From contig JAKJEU010000001.1 of the NCBI GenBank assembly GCA_022705265.1, positions 1 through 32,823 of the forward strand: a DNA stretch of 32,823 nucleotides, written 5' to 3'. The notes under the pieces are model-generated. The model worked only from the letters and a program-made list of their open reading frames with translations, did no database searches and was not told where the DNA came from. This DNA comes from Pseudomonadota bacterium. GTDB taxonomy: Bacteria > Pseudomonadota > Alphaproteobacteria > JAKJEU01. Every line of letters begins with the position of its first letter. The first letter of the stretch is position 1. Both the position numbers and the translations under genes were made by a program. Shown one piece after another: positions 31,003 through 32,823 of the stretch.

Positions 31003-31767
31003 ATGACAAATTTAAAACTTGAATTAACCAATGTAAGTAAAGCTTTCGGACCTAAGGTGGTTTTGGACGGCTTTTCAATGAAAGTTGAAAAAGGCAAATC
31101 CATGGTTATTATTGGCGGCTCTGGGACTGGTAAATCCGTTACCTTAAAATGTATCCAAGGCTTGCTTGTTCCTGAGTCTGGCTCTATTAAGGTTGATGGT
31201 GAAGAAGTCGTGGGAATGAAGGAAAAAGACCTTGAACGGGTTAATTCCAAAGCGGGAATGTTGTTTCAAGGGGCTGCTTTATTTGACAGCATGAAAGTAT
31301 GGGAAAATATTGCTTTTGGGCTTATCCAAGGGCGTAAAATGAACAAAAACCAAGCAAAAGAAATCGCTTATGACAAACTTAAAAAAGTTGGACTTACCAG
31401 CGATGTGGGCGAAATGTATCCTGCTGATTTATCAGGAGGCATGAAAAAGCGTGTTGGACTTGCAAGGGCGATTGCCACCTCTCCTGAACTTATTTTCTTT
31501 GATGAACCAACCACAGGGCTTGACCCAATTATGGCTGATGTTATTAATGATTTAATCGTTTCCTGTGTGAAAGATTTAGGAGCAACCGCTGTTACAATTA
31601 CTCATGACATGGTTTCGGCTCGAAAGATTGCTGATGAAATTACCATGCTTTATAAAGGTAAAAATATTTGGTGTGGCGATGTTAAGGATATTGATAATTC
31701 AAACAATCCTTATGTCGAACAATTTATTTCGGGAAAATCAGAAGGACCAATTAAGGTTGAAATTTAA
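31003..31767 (+). CDS. mlaF: MlaF-type lipid ABC transporter ATP-binding protein
   Basis: 254 residues. Walker A GGSGTGKS (38-45), signature LSGGMKKRVGLARAI, Walker B LIFFDEPTTGLDP, H-loop ITHDMVSARK. LFQGAALFDSMKVWENIAF is the Mla/Mkl-type Q-loop block. It energises the MlaE permease encoded just upstream. GGGAG precedes the start. radA begins 5 bp after its stop, so one transcript is likely. Confidence 0.94.
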   Translation: MTNLKLELTNVSKAFGPKVVLDGFSMKVEKGKSMVIIGGSGTGKSVTLKCIQGLLVPESGSIKVDGEEVVGMKEKDLERVNSKAGMLFQGAALFDSMKVWENIAFGLIQGRKMNKNQAKEIAYDKLKKVGLTSDVGEMYPADLSGGMKKRVGLARAIATSPELIFFDEPTTGLDPIMADVINDLIVSCVKDLGATAVTITHDMVSARKIADEITMLYKGKNIWCGDVKDIDNSNNPYVEQFISGKSEGPIKVEI

Positions 31768-31772
31768 AAATC

Positions 31773-32823
31773 ATGGCTAAATCTTCGTCGGTATTTGTTT
31801 GTAATTCTTGTGGTGCTACCTATTCAAAATGGATGGGGAAGTGTGAAGCTTGCCATGAATGGAATACCATAACCGAAGAAGTCGTCGACAACCAACCAAA
31901 AGGAATCGGTAAAAAACGGGGCGAAAAAATCGAATTTTCTTCTCTTAATTCTGTTTCCGAAACTTTACCAAGACAATTATCAAAAATTGCCGAATTTGAC
32001 AGAGTTTTAGGCGGAGGCCTTGTCCAAGGTTCTGCGGTTTTAATTGGCGGTGACCCTGGCATTGGCAAATCGACCCTTTTGTTACAAGTAACTGCTGCTT
32101 TATCTGATAAAGGTTTAAAATGTGCTTATATTTCTGGTGAAGAATCTTTGGACCAAATAAGGTTAAGAGCAAAAAGATTAGGTTTAAGTAATTCAAATGT
32201 TGATTTAGCCTCAGAAACAAATATAAACAAAATTATAGCCACCATTGATGAGCCAAATGGGTTTGATGTCGTGGTTATCGATTCGATACAAACCATGTTT
32301 ATAGAACAAATCGACTCTTCCCCAGGAACGGTAAGTCAAGTAAGGGCTTCAAGTAATGAGCTTATAAAAATTGCAAAAAAACGAAATTTTGTTTTATTTT
32401 TGGTCGGACATGTAACCAAAGAAGGCGCCTTAGCAGGGCCAAGAGTTTTGGAACATATGGTGGATACTGTGCTTTATTTCGAAGGTGACCGAGGCCATCA
32501 TTTCAGAATTTTAAGAGGCGTTAAAAACCGTTTTGGTGCGACTGATGAAATCGGTGTTTTTGCCATGAGTGAAAAAGGCTTGGAAGAAGTCCATAACCCT
32601 TCCGCTTTGTTTCTTGCCGAAAGAAGAGGAAATATCACTGGTTCTGCTGTTTTTGCGGGGATTGAGGGAACTCGACCTATTTTGGTGGAAATCCAAGCTT
32701 TGGTTGCACAAAGTTCTTCACCCTCAGCAAGAAGAGCCGTAGTTGGTTTTGACCAAGCAAGATTATCCATGATTATTGCCATACTCGAAACAAGATGTGG
32801 CGTGTCTTTTCAAGGCAAAGATG
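31773..32823 (+). CDS. radA: DNA repair protein RadA (partial, C-terminus beyond window)
   Basis: 350 codons from the ATG at 31773 to the window edge; RadA (Sms) is usually about 450-460. The N-terminal zinc finger has Cys10, Cys13, Cys24 and Cys27 (CNSC and CEAC), with the family-specific YSKWMGKCEACHEWNT. Walker A GGDPGIGKST (92-101), Walker B VVVIDSIQT, and the RadA motif KNRFG (GVKNRFGATDEIG) are present; the Lon-like end begins near FAGIEGTRP. RadA promotes branch migration in recombinational repair. The C-terminal Lon-like domain is cut off. Confidence 0.95.
   Translation, partial: MAKSSSVFVCNSCGATYSKWMGKCEACHEWNTITEEVVDNQPKGIGKKRGEKIEFSSLNSVSETLPRQLSKIAEFDRVLGGGLVQGSAVLIGGDPGIGKSTLLLQVTAALSDKGLKCAYISGEESLDQIRLRAKRLGLSNSNVDLASETNINKIIATIDEPNGFDVVVIDSIQTMFIEQIDSSPGTVSQVRASSNELIKIAKKRNFVLFLVGHVTKEGALAGPRVLEHMVDTVLYFEGDRGHHFRILRGVKNRFGATDEIGVFAMSEKGLEEVHNPSALFLAERRGNITGSAVFAGIEGTRPILVEIQALVAQSSSPSARRAVVGFDQARLSMIIAILETRCGVSFQGKD

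Overview
The window is a dense, AT-rich stretch of a chromosome from an alphaproteobacterium. The evidence is the gene content: FliX and the DUF3126 family are essentially alphaproteobacterial, DksA and S21 are of the alphaproteobacterial type, and the block rpsF-rpsR-DUF2232-rplI-dnaB-alr-(mlaE-mlaF)-radA is an order I associate with Rhodospirillales-like alphaproteobacteria. The low GC, short intergenic gaps and type III glutamine synthetase would suit a host-associated, uncultivated lineage, but that placement is inference. The organism is flagellated, chemotactic and Gram-negative (P-ring gene, MCP, Mla genes). No rRNA, tRNA, insertion sequence, prophage or CRISPR array was recognised.

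Layout. 1-2037: flgI (cut by the left edge) is divergent from fliX, then dksA. 2076-3747: a HAD phosphatase and a convergent orphan membrane protein, separated by a two-way terminator. 3811-8000: type III glutamine synthetase (minus) is divergent from a Cache-type chemoreceptor. 8144-10907: a divergent RpoH-type sigma factor converges with, and overlaps by 11 bp, an EF-G-like GTPase. 10966-14287: aspartate aminotransferase (minus) is divergent from uvrB. 14291-16694: a small membrane protein, a DUF3126 protein and a KefB-type antiporter. 16797-20502: ihfB, lapA-like, accD, a secreted protein with nine 26-residue repeats, and rpsU. 20503-25395: ruvC, yebC, an orphan PilT/DotB-type ATPase and znuB-znuC on the minus strand, with znuA divergent. 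25447-32823: rpsF, rpsR, DUF2232, rplI, dnaB, alr, mlaE, mlaF and radA (cut by the right edge).

How the parts connect. Two upstream regions carry sequences with correct sigma-54 GG/GC spacing: one before flgI, next to fliX (FliX works with the sigma-54 activator FlbD in Caulobacter), and one before the glutamine synthetase, a classical nitrogen-regulated gene. ihfB, a DNA-bending subunit often needed for sigma-54 activation, lies in the same window. fliX and perhaps znuC look leaderless, because -10-like hexamers sit exactly where transcription would begin at the ATG.

No self-contained new defence or mobile system was seen. The best candidates for something undescribed are the exact 26-residue repeat secreted protein in the accD transcription unit, the orphan secretion-type ATPase upstream of yebC-ruvC, and the structured leaders before rpoH and rpsF. 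All calls come from reading the sequence by eye; no database or folding program was used.
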